Source: Ottowia thiooxydans DSM 14619 (GTDB lineage Bacteria; Pseudomonadota; Gammaproteobacteria; Burkholderiales; Burkholderiaceae_C). From it: a DNA stretch of 64,000 bases. The translations under genes and the position numbers were made by a program. The DNA lies in NCBI RefSeq assembly GCF_000422885.1, contig NZ_AUGX01000028.1:1-64000 (forward strand), in the 5' to 3' direction. Positions 8,693-17,655 of this stretch are shown here, one piece after another. Below the pieces are notes generated by a model, which was given only the letters and a program-made list of their open reading frames with translations, did no database searches and was not told where the DNA came from. Position 1 is the first letter of the stretch. Each line of letters starts with the position of its first letter.

Positions 8693-9193
8693 TTGGATAC
8701 TCCACCTCCTATAGAAATCGTCGTCGCCCACACGCCCGAGCAAATCAAGGTCATTGGCGAGTTGTTTGAAGAGTACGCATCGGGCCTTCAGGTCGATCTG
8801 GACTTTCAGGGCTTCAAAACAGAGCTGGCGCAGTTGCCTGGCGTGTATGCTGAGCCCAGAGGCGTCTTGCTGCTGGCGCTGGTCGATGGAGAAGCGGCAG
8901 GGTGTTGTGCGCTGTCTCCACTAGACGATGTGGATTACAGCAACGCCTCGGAAATGAAACGCCTGTACGTCCGCAAGGCATTCAGAGGCTTCGGACTAGG
9001 GCGGCAACTCGCCGAGGCCATTCTGGAGGCGGCAGATCGCCTGGGCTATGCAAACGTGCTGCTCGACACACTAAGCGACATGGAAGCCGCAAGAGCCTTG
9101 TACGAGGAACTGGGTTTCGTGGAAATCCCGCCCTACTATCACAACCCGGTGGCGGGGGCGCACTATCTCAAGGTGGATTTGACCGGCTGCTGA
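8693..9193 (+). CDS. GNAT family N-acetyltransferase
   Basis: A 166-residue GCN5-related acetyltransferase. The acetyl-CoA binding motif A is seen in MKRLYVRKAFRGFGLGRQLA and motif B in LDTLSDMEAARALYEELGF. The substrate cannot be told. The frame begins at a TTG (8693), the only suitable start, with no clear ribosome-binding site, so the exact start is uncertain. It follows the b561 gene by 39 bases in the same direction. Confidence 0.85.
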   Translation: MDTPPPIEIVVAHTPEQIKVIGELFEEYASGLQVDLDFQGFKTELAQLPGVYAEPRGVLLLALVDGEAAGCCALSPLDDVDYSNASEMKRLYVRKAFRGFGLGRQLAEAILEAADRLGYANVLLDTLSDMEAARALYEELGFVEIPPYYHNPVAGAHYLKVDLTGC

Positions 9194-9227
9194 GTCTGGT
9201 GGTGCAGCCCGCCAATGAGCGCCCGCG

Positions 9228-9473
9228 TTATTTTCCGGTGAACATGAAGTAGGCAAGCACGCAGACGGCCAGTGCCACGATGAGGCGAGCCAGCCACGGC
9301 GTGACCAACCAGGCTCCGAGCACGCCCAGCGCGGTGGTCCATACGCGTGGAGATTGGAGGGCGTTTGCGCTCTGGCCATTCGCGTTGAGTCTTTGTGGAT
9401 GGCCACAGGAGGGGCAAGCGGTAGCTTGAGTGGAAATGGTGTGCCCGCACTCCGGGCATTGGATCAGTGCCAT
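9228..9473 (-). CDS. Small zinc-ribbon membrane protein
   Basis: An 81-residue protein with an N-terminal zinc ribbon (CPECGH and CPSCGHP, four cysteines in two CxxC pairs) and one or two hydrophobic helices at the C-terminus ending MFTGK. Such proteins are usually annotated only as zinc-ribbon domain proteins. It starts two bases after the OmpA-like gene stop, so it is probably the last gene of the surface-structure operon, though its role there is unknown. Confidence 0.7.
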   Translation of the reverse strand: MALIQCPECGHTISTQATACPSCGHPQRLNANGQSANALQSPRVWTTALGVLGAWLVTPWLARLIVALAVCVLAYFMFTGK

Positions 9474-9475
9474 GG

Positions 9476-10183
9476 TCAGTTTTTTTGTCCCGCTTCGATC
9501 AGAATCTGCACCCGCCGGTTGAGTTGCCGGCCCTCTGGGTTGTCCTTGCCGTCTTTCGTCTGGTTTGCAGCAACCGGCTCACGCCGCCCTAATCCCTGGG
9601 TGGCCGCCTTGCGCCCTGTGCGTTCCTGAAGCGCCAATGCCACGGTCAGCGCCCTGCGTTGGGACAGGCGATCATTGTAGGCGTCGCTTCCTTTCGCGTC
9701 CGTATGCCCCCGAACGAGCAGTGGCGCGGCCGGGTAGCCCTGAATCAACTCGGCCGCCTGGTCCAGAGAAGAGCCTGCGTCGGCGCGGAGTTCGAATTTG
9801 TCGAAATCGAAGAGAACATCGGCTGGCAAGTCAATCGAGATGGCCTTCGACGGCGTGGGCTGCGCCTTCAGTTCCTTAAGCAACGCGCGCGTTCGCTCCA
9901 GTCGCTCGGGTGGCACCTCGGCCGTCCGCAAAAGAGTATCAGGAACCGCCGTGGACTTGAGCGACGTTGAAGGATAGCCGGGGCTCAAATCGTCAGGCGT
10001 CTGCTGGCGCCGGAGGCTGGTTTGCGGCGCGTTCGCGGCAGGTGCCAGCCGGGACGGTTCTCCAGACAGTGCGCGATTGGAGCGGGTGATGTCCGTGGCA
10101 CCTGCGGCGGAACCTGCCAGCACGGTGCCCACCATCAGCCCGGCAAGACATGCAGACCGAAGGTGGCGCACGCGGCGATGCAT
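9476..10183 (-). CDS. OmpA-family peptidoglycan-binding protein
   Basis: A 235-residue secreted protein: signal peptide to about residue 28, a Pro/Ser/Thr-rich linker, and a C-terminal OmpA-like domain from about residue 115. That domain has LFDFDKFELRADAGSSLDQA, VRGHTDAKGSDAYNDRLSQR and NRRVQILI, the motif that binds diaminopimelate in peptidoglycan. There is no N-terminal beta-barrel, so it is a periplasmic anchor rather than a porin. Its start overlaps the preceding lipoprotein stop (ATGA), showing coupling. In this locus it may fasten the secretion complex to the cell wall. Confidence 0.88.
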   Translation of the reverse strand: MHRRVRHLRSACLAGLMVGTVLAGSAAGATDITRSNRALSGEPSRLAPAANAPQTSLRRQQTPDDLSPGYPSTSLKSTAVPDTLLRTAEVPPERLERTRALLKELKAQPTPSKAISIDLPADVLFDFDKFELRADAGSSLDQAAELIQGYPAAPLLVRGHTDAKGSDAYNDRLSQRRALTVALALQERTGRKAATQGLGRREPVAANQTKDGKDNPEGRQLNRRVQILIEAGQKN

Positions 10184-10809
10184 CAGCCCCCCTGCAGCGG
10201 CAGGTCCATCGTCAGGCCCGGCGCGACGATGTTGTCATCCGGATTGCCTTCATTGAATACCAGGCGCAGGGTGCGCGCTGAGGCCGGTACAGCCCCCATG
10301 AACACCAGCCGGCCGTCCAGCGTTTCGCCAGTATGGACGGAAAGATTGCGGTTGTCCTGCGGACGCTTGATCTGCAAGCGGGCACCGTTCTCCACTTCGA
10401 GGAACGTGTCCGTGAGGGCCATCATGGTGCTGTTGGTGATTCGGTTGGAAAACGAAATGCTCACATCCAGGACTGTGGCGTCGGTACCAATCTCTATGTT
10501 CTTCACACGAACCGTGGCACCGGCAGCTGAAACCCCCTGAACACTCAGCGCCATTTTCTTGGGTTCGGTAGCGACCAGGGATGAGACGCCGGACTGCGGC
10601 GTGGCCTGCGGCGCGGCCACCGGCGCGGGCTCCGCAGTTGCAGGAGCAGCAGGAACGGTAGGGGCGGCGGCAGGTGGGTTCGCCGAGGCCGGGACTTGGG
10701 CATAAGGTGCCTCTGCAGGCCTGTCTTTGCAGCCAGCCAACAGGACGCCCAGTACCAGTGCGCACGCCGCGAGTGCGCCAGATCCATGATTGGCTTTTCT
10801 GATCTTCAT
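10183..10809 (-). CDS. Lipoprotein with DUF4352-like Ig fold
   Basis: A 208-residue lipoprotein (lipobox LLAGC, Cys27) with an Ala/Pro-rich linker to about residue 75. A beta-rich domain follows with a pattern typical of Ig-like DUF4352 proteins (VRVKNIEIGTDATVLDVSIS, LVFMGAVPASARTLRLVF). The ATG at 10809 is chosen because GAGGAG lies 8 bases before it and the signal peptide starts there; the frame is open further upstream. It is translationally coupled to the OmpA-like gene. Function unknown; probably an envelope component of the CsgG-like locus. Confidence 0.7.
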   Translation of the reverse strand: MKIRKANHGSGALAACALVLGVLLAGCKDRPAEAPYAQVPASANPPAAAPTVPAAPATAEPAPVAAPQATPQSGVSSLVATEPKKMALSVQGVSAAGATVRVKNIEIGTDATVLDVSISFSNRITNSTMMALTDTFLEVENGARLQIKRPQDNRNLSVHTGETLDGRLVFMGAVPASARTLRLVFNEGNPDDNIVAPGLTMDLPLQGG

Positions 10810-10891
10810 TGTGGTGACTCCTCGAAATGGCATGAATGGATGCTTCCGTCCGATGGGGTGCGCCCTCATGGGCTGCAACGTGCTGAGTGAA

Positions 10892-11293
10892 TTATCTGAT
10901 CGTGATGCTGTTGATCTGGACAGGCGCTTGCCTGGACCCACCGTGCGGGACGGGACAGTCGATATCTTTGGGGGAGACCACATTTCCATCCTGAATGATC
11001 ACGGTTCGCCCCTTGAGGCTTGCACCATCGATGTTCACGCTGTTGACAGACCCAGATCCGCCGCCTGCACAGCGCACGCCCGAGACCGAGTTGCCTGTGA
11101 TTTCGATCCGGTTGCCGGACTGCTTGGGCACCGAGGCCTGGCCAGCAGGACTCGAACCGGGCGTGGTGCCCGCGGCCTGGGCGCCGCTGGCATGCGCCAC
11201 CCCAAACAGCAATCCCGCACAGAGTACCCGCCACCTGAGTGGCCCACGGGAATTGACAGCAGCAAACTTGGGAGTGTGTGGATGCAGGTTCAT
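10892..11293 (-). CDS. Small secreted protein with Asn-Ser-Val repeats
   Basis: A 133-residue protein with a signal peptide (hydrophobic LCAGLLFGVAHASGA, cleavage near AQA-AG). The mature part carries roughly two copies of the repeat seen in the giant protein of this locus: RIEITGNSVSGVRCAGG and GSVNSVNIDGASL with GRTVIIQDGNVV. Two cysteines (in VRCAGG and DIDCPV) could form a disulfide, unlike the cysteine-free repeats of the larger protein. It may be a minor subunit, nucleator or cap. No known family recognised. Confidence 0.65.
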   Translation of the reverse strand: MNLHPHTPKFAAVNSRGPLRWRVLCAGLLFGVAHASGAQAAGTTPGSSPAGQASVPKQSGNRIEITGNSVSGVRCAGGGSGSVNSVNIDGASLKGRTVIIQDGNVVSPKDIDCPVPHGGSRQAPVQINSITIR

Positions 11294-11306
11294 TGGTCAG
11301 GGCGCC

Positions 11307-12164
11307 CTAAGGCGTACGAGGTGCAGGAACACCGGGTAGAACGGTTCCCGGGGTGGAGCCTCCGCTGCCAGTGGGCGGCGGCATGGGCGCGTGTGGCAAA
11401 CCGGGCACCCGGTTGTCCGCCCTGGGCAGGAGCTGCGCCGGGCTCGTCCCTGGCTCCAACGTGGGCGCCTGTCCGTCCTCGCGCCTGATCTGCTGCGTCA
11501 ACTGGGTCGCAAAGCGTTCTGCCAGCGCCATCTCTTCCACCGCCATTTCATCGCCCAGTTCGTTGATGATGGACAGTACGTCGGCCTTGGCTCCGGCACC
11601 CGGCAGCGACATTCGCTGCGCCAGCCTTGCATAGCCCAAGGCTTTGACGTTGTCCCTGGGTACGCCCGCGCCGGCGCGGTTCATTTCCGACAGGCGTTGC
11701 ATGGCTTGCGGATCGCCCCGGACTGCGGCCATCAGGTACCAGCGATAAGCCTGGCCCATGTCGCTGAAGCCGGACCTGGGATTGCGATAGGCATCTCCGA
11801 CGAACGACAGAAGGCCCGGGTTCTGCGTGGTGATGGCCTCAGTCTTGAGCCGCTCCAATTCATTGCGATAGATGGGCGCCTGACATCCAGCGTCGACAAT
11901 GCCTCGCTTGAGCGCGTCATTGCAGTTCTCAATGAACCGCGCCGCGGTGGACGAGTTGACCTGCTGTGGCGCTTGTGGCGATGGCGTCGCCTGAGCCTGG
12001 GTGGCTTGTGACTGGATGGCCTGCGCCTGGGAAGGTGCGGTGGCTGTTTGAGCCAGTGCCCATGAAGGCAGCGCCAGCGCGATGGCCGCCAGGGCTGCCA
12101 ACGCACCACCACGACCTGCTTTTACTGACAGGCCTGGCAAGCGATCATGAGTGTGTTCGCTCAT
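11307..12164 (-). CDS. Secreted Sel1-like repeat protein
   Basis: A 285-residue exported protein. A signal peptide (hydrophobic LAALAAIALALPSWA, cleavage near ALA-QT) is followed by a Gln/Ala-rich linker, a helical region with Sel1-type motifs (DMGQAYRWYLMAAVRGDPQA, NVKALGYARLAQRM) and a Pro/Gly-rich tail. Sel1 repeats mediate protein contacts. AAGGAAGGA precedes the ATG at 12164, which lies 4 bases after the CsgG-like gene stop, so the two are tightly coupled. Probably a periplasmic adaptor of the secretion system; this is inferred from position only. Confidence 0.7.
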   Translation of the reverse strand: MSEHTHDRLPGLSVKAGRGGALAALAAIALALPSWALAQTATAPSQAQAIQSQATQAQATPSPQAPQQVNSSTAARFIENCNDALKRGIVDAGCQAPIYRNELERLKTEAITTQNPGLLSFVGDAYRNPRSGFSDMGQAYRWYLMAAVRGDPQAMQRLSEMNRAGAGVPRDNVKALGYARLAQRMSLPGAGAKADVLSIINELGDEMAVEEMALAERFATQLTQQIRREDGQAPTLEPGTSPAQLLPRADNRVPGLPHAPMPPPTGSGGSTPGTVLPGVPAPRTP

Positions 12165-12168
12165 GCGC

Positions 12169-13323
12169 TCATCCTTCCTTGGTCGCGGCAACTGCCTGAA
12201 CCGGCACGCCTGCCTTGGCCTCCCGCGGCAGCAGAGTTCCATCCCAGGCCATGGGCACGCCAAAGAATAGAGGCTCGAAGCCTTTCCATTGCATGACATC
12301 GACGGTCCCCAAGTCCGAATAGCGTTCCGAAAACACCTTCTGCAGAGCTTCCTGTGTGGGCGCATCCAGCTGCTGTGTCACTTGCAAGGGCTGGCCATAC
12401 TTGCGCAAGGTCACCTGTATGAGGCCGAGCTTGAGTTCAGGCGTCAGGGACTCATAGGCAGATCTCATGTTGTTGACCACCACCGGATCGGGTTGACCGC
12501 CCGGAATGCAGCGCCAGTAAGGCGTGTTGGTAGCCTTGCCGATCAGTTCCAGAACACTGAGGTCCACCAGAGTGCGAATGGCTGAATGTCTGCCTTGCAG
12601 GTACTTTCCCTCCAGCTTGAATCCGAATGCATCACCATAAAAGCCAATGCTCGCGTTGTCTTCGGAACTGAAGTTGAGCACCTTGATGGCGTTCGAGGCC
12701 TGAATGCGCGGCACCATCTGCTGCGTGGAAAAACTCACCAGATTCAGGTCCAGCGCGAGTGCAGAGAAGATCGCTGTGCGCTTGATGTCCCCGCCAAGCT
12801 CGACCTTGCCTTTGCCACCCCCAAACTGCAGGCCAAGCGAGTTCGAGCGGCCTGCGCCAGAAATGGCGCGGTCAAACTCCGTCAGCGCTCCTGTGATCAG
12901 GAAGTCCGGCATGGTGACCCCGAATTTGGCTCCTAACTGTGCTTGAGACACCAGATAGTCGGGGTGATAGGGCACATAGACCACGCGTGCGCCAATGCGG
13001 TTGACGGCAGTGCGCACCATCTCGGTAATGTCGCCCGGAATCTCTGCGCCCACCAGCGGATTGGACAGGTTGGTTGCATCCATGATGCTGCGTGTCTGCA
13101 TGTAGATGACAGGATCGCCATCCTTGTAGATGTCCAGCATCTGGCCAAACCGCAAGAGCGATTGCGCATACGGACTCAGATTGGCCACAGGCTGCAGTTT
13201 GTCGCCCTCCCTTTCTGCCATCAGCTTGGTCGCATCGCTGAGCGCGTTTTCCGTAGTGGCACACCCCATCAAGGACGCTGCAGCCAGTGCCAGCGCCACC
13301 CTCCGAATAATCTTTTTATGCAT
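12169..13323 (-). CDS. CsgG/HfaB-like outer-membrane secretion lipoprotein
   Basis: A 384-residue lipoprotein (lipobox LMGC, Cys21). Its middle resembles the CsgG pore domain by eye: DFLITGALTEFDRAISG matches the CsgG strand before the glycine-rich constriction, ALALDLNLVSFSTQQMV matches the region reading VNLRVVNVSTGEIL in E. coli CsgG, and HSAIRTLVDLSVLELIGK matches its C-terminal helix. CsgG exports curli subunits across the outer membrane; HfaB is the relative in Caulobacter holdfast anchoring. About 60 extra C-terminal residues exceed CsgG length. Flanking secreted repeat proteins are its likely cargo. Family assignment is by eye, not by search. Confidence 0.75.
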   Translation of the reverse strand: MHKKIIRRVALALAAASLMGCATTENALSDATKLMAEREGDKLQPVANLSPYAQSLLRFGQMLDIYKDGDPVIYMQTRSIMDATNLSNPLVGAEIPGDITEMVRTAVNRIGARVVYVPYHPDYLVSQAQLGAKFGVTMPDFLITGALTEFDRAISGAGRSNSLGLQFGGGKGKVELGGDIKRTAIFSALALDLNLVSFSTQQMVPRIQASNAIKVLNFSSEDNASIGFYGDAFGFKLEGKYLQGRHSAIRTLVDLSVLELIGKATNTPYWRCIPGGQPDPVVVNNMRSAYESLTPELKLGLIQVTLRKYGQPLQVTQQLDAPTQEALQKVFSERYSDLGTVDVMQWKGFEPLFFGVPMAWDGTLLPREAKAGVPVQAVAATKEG

Positions 13324-13338
13324 AGGTCTGGTCGAGTT

Positions 13339-13851
13339 TCAGCGTGGAGAATTCAACACCGTGATGTTTTCGACGCCTCTTCCTTCGACGAAGAGAGTGA
13401 CGCTGCCGTTCACGTTGCCCTGAATCACGGGACTGGCGATGCGCAGGCTGCCGTCGGTGCCCCGCCTCACATCTGAATAGTCCGTACGGATCACGATGTT
13501 CTGCTGGTTGTCCGGCAGCTTCAGGGTGCCATCGGGCTGCACGAGCGCGCTTTGATCCACCAGCGAATTCCTGGAGATGGCGTGGTTCACCCGCGCCTTG
13601 GCACTCACCGATGGAAACACACCGTCATTCAGGCGCACGCCCGACTGCGACTGGTCCTTGTAGCTGGACAGTTGCTCGCCGTAATTCACCATTTGCGCCT
13701 GAGCACTCAGGGCGCACCATGCGAGTGCGCAACTCACGCCAAGGCATCGGATCGTGTTCCGGACGGCGCCGTTTGATTCAGAGGTCTGGTCTCTCATTTC
13801 ATTGCCCTTTCTTTGAAATGCGGAAAAAAGCGGTTGACTCTTGATTCGCAC
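13339..13851 (-). CDS. HfaA-like secreted protein
   Basis: A protein of up to 170 residues; an internal ATG beginning MRDQTSESNG is equally possible as start. A hydrophobic export signal (LGVSCALAWCALSAQA) is followed by QMVNYGEQLSSYKDQSQSG and a C-terminal beta-rich part with IQGNVNGSVTLFVEGRGVEN. Size, order and position directly before a CsgG/HfaB-like gene recall hfaA-hfaB of Caulobacter, where HfaA is a secreted holdfast-anchor subunit. It shares a loose GN-x-N-G-S-V pattern with the giant protein. Identity as an HfaA relative is tentative. Confidence 0.6.
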   Translation of the reverse strand: MRIKSQPLFSAFQRKGNEMRDQTSESNGAVRNTIRCLGVSCALAWCALSAQAQMVNYGEQLSSYKDQSQSGVRLNDGVFPSVSAKARVNHAISRNSLVDQSALVQPDGTLKLPDNQQNIVIRTDYSDVRRGTDGSLRIASPVIQGNVNGSVTLFVEGRGVENITVLNSPR

Positions 13852-13857
13852 ATGCTA

Positions 13858-16800
13858 CTAGTTGCTGATGACGTTGAATGCAGGCACCACGGTCACTGAG
13901 TTGTTCACCACGCCCATCGACGGTGTGGAATACGTGTAGCCAGGGTTGGATGCATAGGCCGCGTTGCCTGCGACCCCGGCCGAGCCCACGATGGCGCCGC
14001 CCATGTTGCGCACGCTGCCTGAAGTGATTCCCGCTGCCGCTGCGGTCCGGTTGCCCACGATGGCCACTTTGCCGGTGATCACGCCGTGATTGATGACCGA
14101 GTTGGAGGTGCCTCCCGACATGGAGCGCCCTTCATTGCCGGAGATCACCACGTTGCCGCTCATGACGCCGCGGTTGACCAGCGAATTCACCGTGCCGCCC
14201 ATGGTGGCAGTACCTCTGTTGGCTGAGATGAGAACCTGGCCGCTCAATTGGCCGCGGTTGTCCACACTGTTGACCAGACCGCCGCCCGAGGCTCTGCCTT
14301 CGTTGCCGATCAGGGCGATCCTGGCGCCAGTGATGCTGCCTGAATTCTTCACGCTGTTCACGGTCCCGCCCTGGCTGGTGCTTCCGGTGTTGTCGATGAT
14401 GGAGATCTGGCTGCTTCTGATGGGTCCGTTGCCGGTGATGCTGTTGACCGTTCCACCGCCTGAGACGTTCCCGCGGTTGTTGAGCAGGGCCAGTTGCGAC
14501 CCGGCGATGTTTCCGCTCACGGCCACGCTGTTGGCGGTGCCTTTGTCTGCACTGCCACTGTTGCCAAGTATGGTGATGTTGCCGCCTGAAATCTGGCCCT
14601 CGCCAATCACGCTGTTGATGACTCCACCGCGGCTGGCCGTACCCTGGTTGCCCAGCACCGTGATCTGGCTGCCGCGCAAACTGTCCTTCACATCGACGCT
14701 GTTGGCCGTGCCTGCATCGGCGCGTCCCCGGTTGACAGCCATGTTGACGGAAGAGTCGGATATGCGAGCTCGTTTCCTGGTCCGCACGCTGTTGATGATC
14801 CCGTCTTCTGACGAGGCCTGCGCGCTGCCCTGGTTGCCCGTCATCTGCACCGATAGATTGGTCATCTCTCCCTCGGCGTGGATACTGTTCACCAACGCAG
14901 TGCGACCACCGTCGGCGCGCGTCTGCTCCGCCGTGTTGGTGGCAAGCGTGGCGGTCAAGCGTTCGAGGCGTCCTTCGTCACCCTGCGTAATGCTGTTGGC
15001 CGATGCCAGCCCTTCTGTGGCGGAGACGCTGTTGGCAGTGTTGCCGATCAATTGCAAGCTGGCCCTGCGCATGGCGGACAGCACTTGAACAGTGTTGGCA
15101 TTGGCCTGGCCGACCCCTCTGCCGAAAGCCGCGAATCCGGCGACGGTTCCTTCGGTGCCTTCGCTGTGCAAGCCGCCAGCTGTATTGCCGATCAGACTGG
15201 CGGTGCTGTTTTCTATGCTGCCGCGGCCGTTGATGGACACCGAGTTGGCATTGATGCGGCCGCCCTGGGCGTTCAACTGACGCGCGGTATTGCTCACGAT
15301 CTGCAAGGGGGTGTCGGTCAGGCGGTTGGGTTCGGACCCGTCCAGGTACAAACTGTTGGCGGCCAGCACGCCATTGCTGTTGGATCCCACGCCCGCCACC
15401 TGAGAGCTTCCACCAGTGGCCCGAATGTCATCGCCTCTGTTGTTCAGGATAGTGACCGGGCTGGCATGAATTCGCGCCCCGCGGTACGCCGCCAGCGCAT
15501 TGACCAATGCCGTGCCGCCGTCGACATGCACCTGGCGGGCATCGTTCAGCCCGATCAGCCAGTTGGAAGACTCGTCGATTCTGGCGTCATCATGCAGCAC
15601 CAGCGCGTTGGCTGCAGCCCGAGCACGGCTGTCACTTCGTGCCAGGCCTGCGACAGCAGAGCTTGACTTGGCGGCGGAGCTCAGGTCGCTGGCGGTGTTG
15701 TTCACCAAGGTTCCGGACGCCGATAACTGGGAGCTGGCGCCCCCGCCATCTTCCAAAGAGATGCTGTTGGCCATCAGGATGCCTCCCCTGGCGGCCAGGT
15801 TGGTGGCCTGGTTGCCTGTGAAAGTGAGGCTTTTGGCGTCCATCTGGGAGCCGGTGACGGCCAGCGCATTGGCCAACGCAGCAGATTGCTGCCCGGCAGA
15901 ATAGAGCAGGCCGCCGCCCGCCTGAGCGGCATAGCCGGTCGACTGCACTTGCTGTGCGCGGTTGTTCAGGAAAGTCACCGTGGACTTCTGAATGCGCCCT
16001 TCGCTGACGGTGGCCGAGTTGGCGCTGGCGAAACCGCCGGTGCCCGTAATGCCACGCCCTTCGTTGGACTGTAGATAAAGTGTGCTCTGGTCCAGAGTGG
16101 ATTGACGATCGATCGCTACCGAGTTGCTGAGCGCACGGCCATTGCGGTCGACTGAGGCCACGATACCCGCCCCGATGCTGCCCGAAGCGCCCGTCGTGCG
16201 CACCTGCTCCGATCGGTTGCCATCGAGCTGTATGGAGCCTCCGTTGACGGTGGCTTCGTCAATCCAGATGCTGTTGGCCGATGCCGCCCCGCCAGTTGCC
16301 ACCACATCTACCGCGCGGTTGTTGGCCAGCGAATGGGTGGGCGCTTGTGCCAGCTGTCCTTTCTGCACGGAAATCGCGTTGGCCAGGGCCGACGCCGACA
16401 TTCGGACATCGGCCAGTGCACCACCCAAAATGCTGCCTTCGCCACCGAAGGCCTGCACGTTGGTGGCGGTATTGCTGCGCAGATGGGCGGTGTATCCTGC
16501 GCCGCCGGTCAACTGATGTTCGGTGAAGCTGATGCTGTTGGCGAGCGCGCTGCCCCCCGTGGAAGTCAGTTGAGAGGCCGTGTTGTCTGACAGGCTCAAC
16601 CTGGCGCCTGCAAGCCCGCTGGAGGTAACCGCTACCGTGTTGGCTGCCGCCACCCCGGTGAGATCCACTTGCGCCAGCATGCCGCGGCCCAGCCCTGAAC
16701 TGCCGCCCCCTGCACGAATATCTGTAGCGCGATTGCCTGAGCTCTGGATCTGCGTGTTGCGCAACTGGCTCTGCGCACCTGTCAGGGCATTGGCCAGTGC

Positions 16801-17430
16801 CGCCCCCCCCATGGAGACAATGCCGTCCGCCTGGTTTCGTGTGAGGGTGGTTTGAGAGTCGTGCACTTCAGTGGCGTCCAGCAGCACGCTGTTGGCTGTG
16901 GCCCTGCCCGGCAATTGCAGTGAACCGGTGCCCAGCAACACAGAGGACTTGGCACCGAATGCGTCTATCTGCGAAGCCTGGTTGTTCATTACCGTGAGGC
17001 GGCTTGACGACAGAGGCTTTCTTCCGGAGCCGCTGGCCGTGAGAACCATGTTGGCCGTAGCGGCACCGCCGAGCGCATTCACCAGGCCCGTGACCTGGTT
17101 GTTCAGAACCTGCAACTGAGTGCTGCGTACCGACATCGAAGAAATCCCGATACCGTTGGCCTGCGCCGTGCCCGCCAGATCGACACTCATGCCGATATTG
17201 GCCAGCGCCGAACCCTTACCTCCAGAGGAGGTCACGGGTCCCTGCGACGTATTGCCCTGAACCCGCACCTGTGAGGAGCTGTCCATTTCCGTGCCGGCGC
17301 TGTTCTTGTGCCAACCGAGGCCGCCCAGCATGGATTCCTGGGCACTCACGCCCTGCGTCCAGGAAGCCATGGCCGCGGTGACGACTGCCCAGGCAAGCCA
17401 ATTCGGTGGTGGCGTTAGCGTCTTGCGCAC
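13858..17430 (-). CDS. Giant secreted repeat protein, probable surface fibre or adhesin
   Basis: About 1190 residues with a signal peptide (PNWLAWAVVTAAMASWTQG, cleavage near VSA-QE). The GTG at 17430 is preferred: AGGGGAA lies just upstream and the signal peptide follows at once, although the frame is open to 17583. The rest is about 30 imperfect repeats. Each has a strand pattern like QITVLGNQGTAS, then Gly-Gly, then A/V-N-S-V. Units are about 38-45 residues in the first two thirds and about 31 in the last third. Cysteine is absent from the repeats. This suggests a beta-solenoid or functional amyloid exported through the CsgG-like pore. No known family recognised. Confidence 0.72.
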   Translation of the reverse strand: MRKTLTPPPNWLAWAVVTAAMASWTQGVSAQESMLGGLGWHKNSAGTEMDSSSQVRVQGNTSQGPVTSSGGKGSALANIGMSVDLAGTAQANGIGISSMSVRSTQLQVLNNQVTGLVNALGGAATANMVLTASGSGRKPLSSSRLTVMNNQASQIDAFGAKSSVLLGTGSLQLPGRATANSVLLDATEVHDSQTTLTRNQADGIVSMGGAALANALTGAQSQLRNTQIQSSGNRATDIRAGGGSSGLGRGMLAQVDLTGVAAANTVAVTSSGLAGARLSLSDNTASQLTSTGGSALANSISFTEHQLTGGAGYTAHLRSNTATNVQAFGGEGSILGGALADVRMSASALANAISVQKGQLAQAPTHSLANNRAVDVVATGGAASANSIWIDEATVNGGSIQLDGNRSEQVRTTGASGSIGAGIVASVDRNGRALSNSVAIDRQSTLDQSTLYLQSNEGRGITGTGGFASANSATVSEGRIQKSTVTFLNNRAQQVQSTGYAAQAGGGLLYSAGQQSAALANALAVTGSQMDAKSLTFTGNQATNLAARGGILMANSISLEDGGGASSQLSASGTLVNNTASDLSSAAKSSSAVAGLARSDSRARAAANALVLHDDARIDESSNWLIGLNDARQVHVDGGTALVNALAAYRGARIHASPVTILNNRGDDIRATGGSSQVAGVGSNSNGVLAANSLYLDGSEPNRLTDTPLQIVSNTARQLNAQGGRINANSVSINGRGSIENSTASLIGNTAGGLHSEGTEGTVAGFAAFGRGVGQANANTVQVLSAMRRASLQLIGNTANSVSATEGLASANSITQGDEGRLERLTATLATNTAEQTRADGGRTALVNSIHAEGEMTNLSVQMTGNQGSAQASSEDGIINSVRTRKRARISDSSVNMAVNRGRADAGTANSVDVKDSLRGSQITVLGNQGTASRGGVINSVIGEGQISGGNITILGNSGSADKGTANSVAVSGNIAGSQLALLNNRGNVSGGGTVNSITGNGPIRSSQISIIDNTGSTSQGGTVNSVKNSGSITGARIALIGNEGRASGGGLVNSVDNRGQLSGQVLISANRGTATMGGTVNSLVNRGVMSGNVVISGNEGRSMSGGTSNSVINHGVITGKVAIVGNRTAAAAGITSGSVRNMGGAIVGSAGVAGNAAYASNPGYTYSTPSMGVVNNSVTVVPAFNVISN

Positions 17431-17541
17431 TCGAAATTCCCCTGATACAAAAAAAACGTCCCCGGCGACTTCTGGCGCAGCGAGGGCTCTTGTCTCCAGG
17501 GTATAGGCCGAGGCTTTGGCTCTCGGCCCGGAGACACCAGC

Positions 17542-17570
17542 AAAACCCCGGCCCTCATTTCGGCTGGGGC
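17542..17570 (-). terminator. Hairpin with T-run upstream of the giant gene
   Basis: On the minus strand an 8-bp GC-rich stem with one mismatch (17563-17570 side pairs with 17546-17553) is followed by TTTT at 17542-17545. It lies between the small repeat gene and the giant gene and could let part of transcription stop, so that the small protein is made in excess. Confidence 0.45.
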
Positions 17571-17655
17571 GTGTCAATCGCACGCTTGGCGAACTGCTTG
17601 CACTTGGACTGATGTGTTCAGGCGGACCGGATGGCTGACCTGGTTCACCATGGCC

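Noticed and set aside
14090-15088. Long plus-strand open frame (332 codons) inside the giant repeat gene
   Set aside because: It is antisense to a gene with signal peptide and regular repeats. Its own sequence is a Pro/Leu-rich low-complexity shadow of those repeats.
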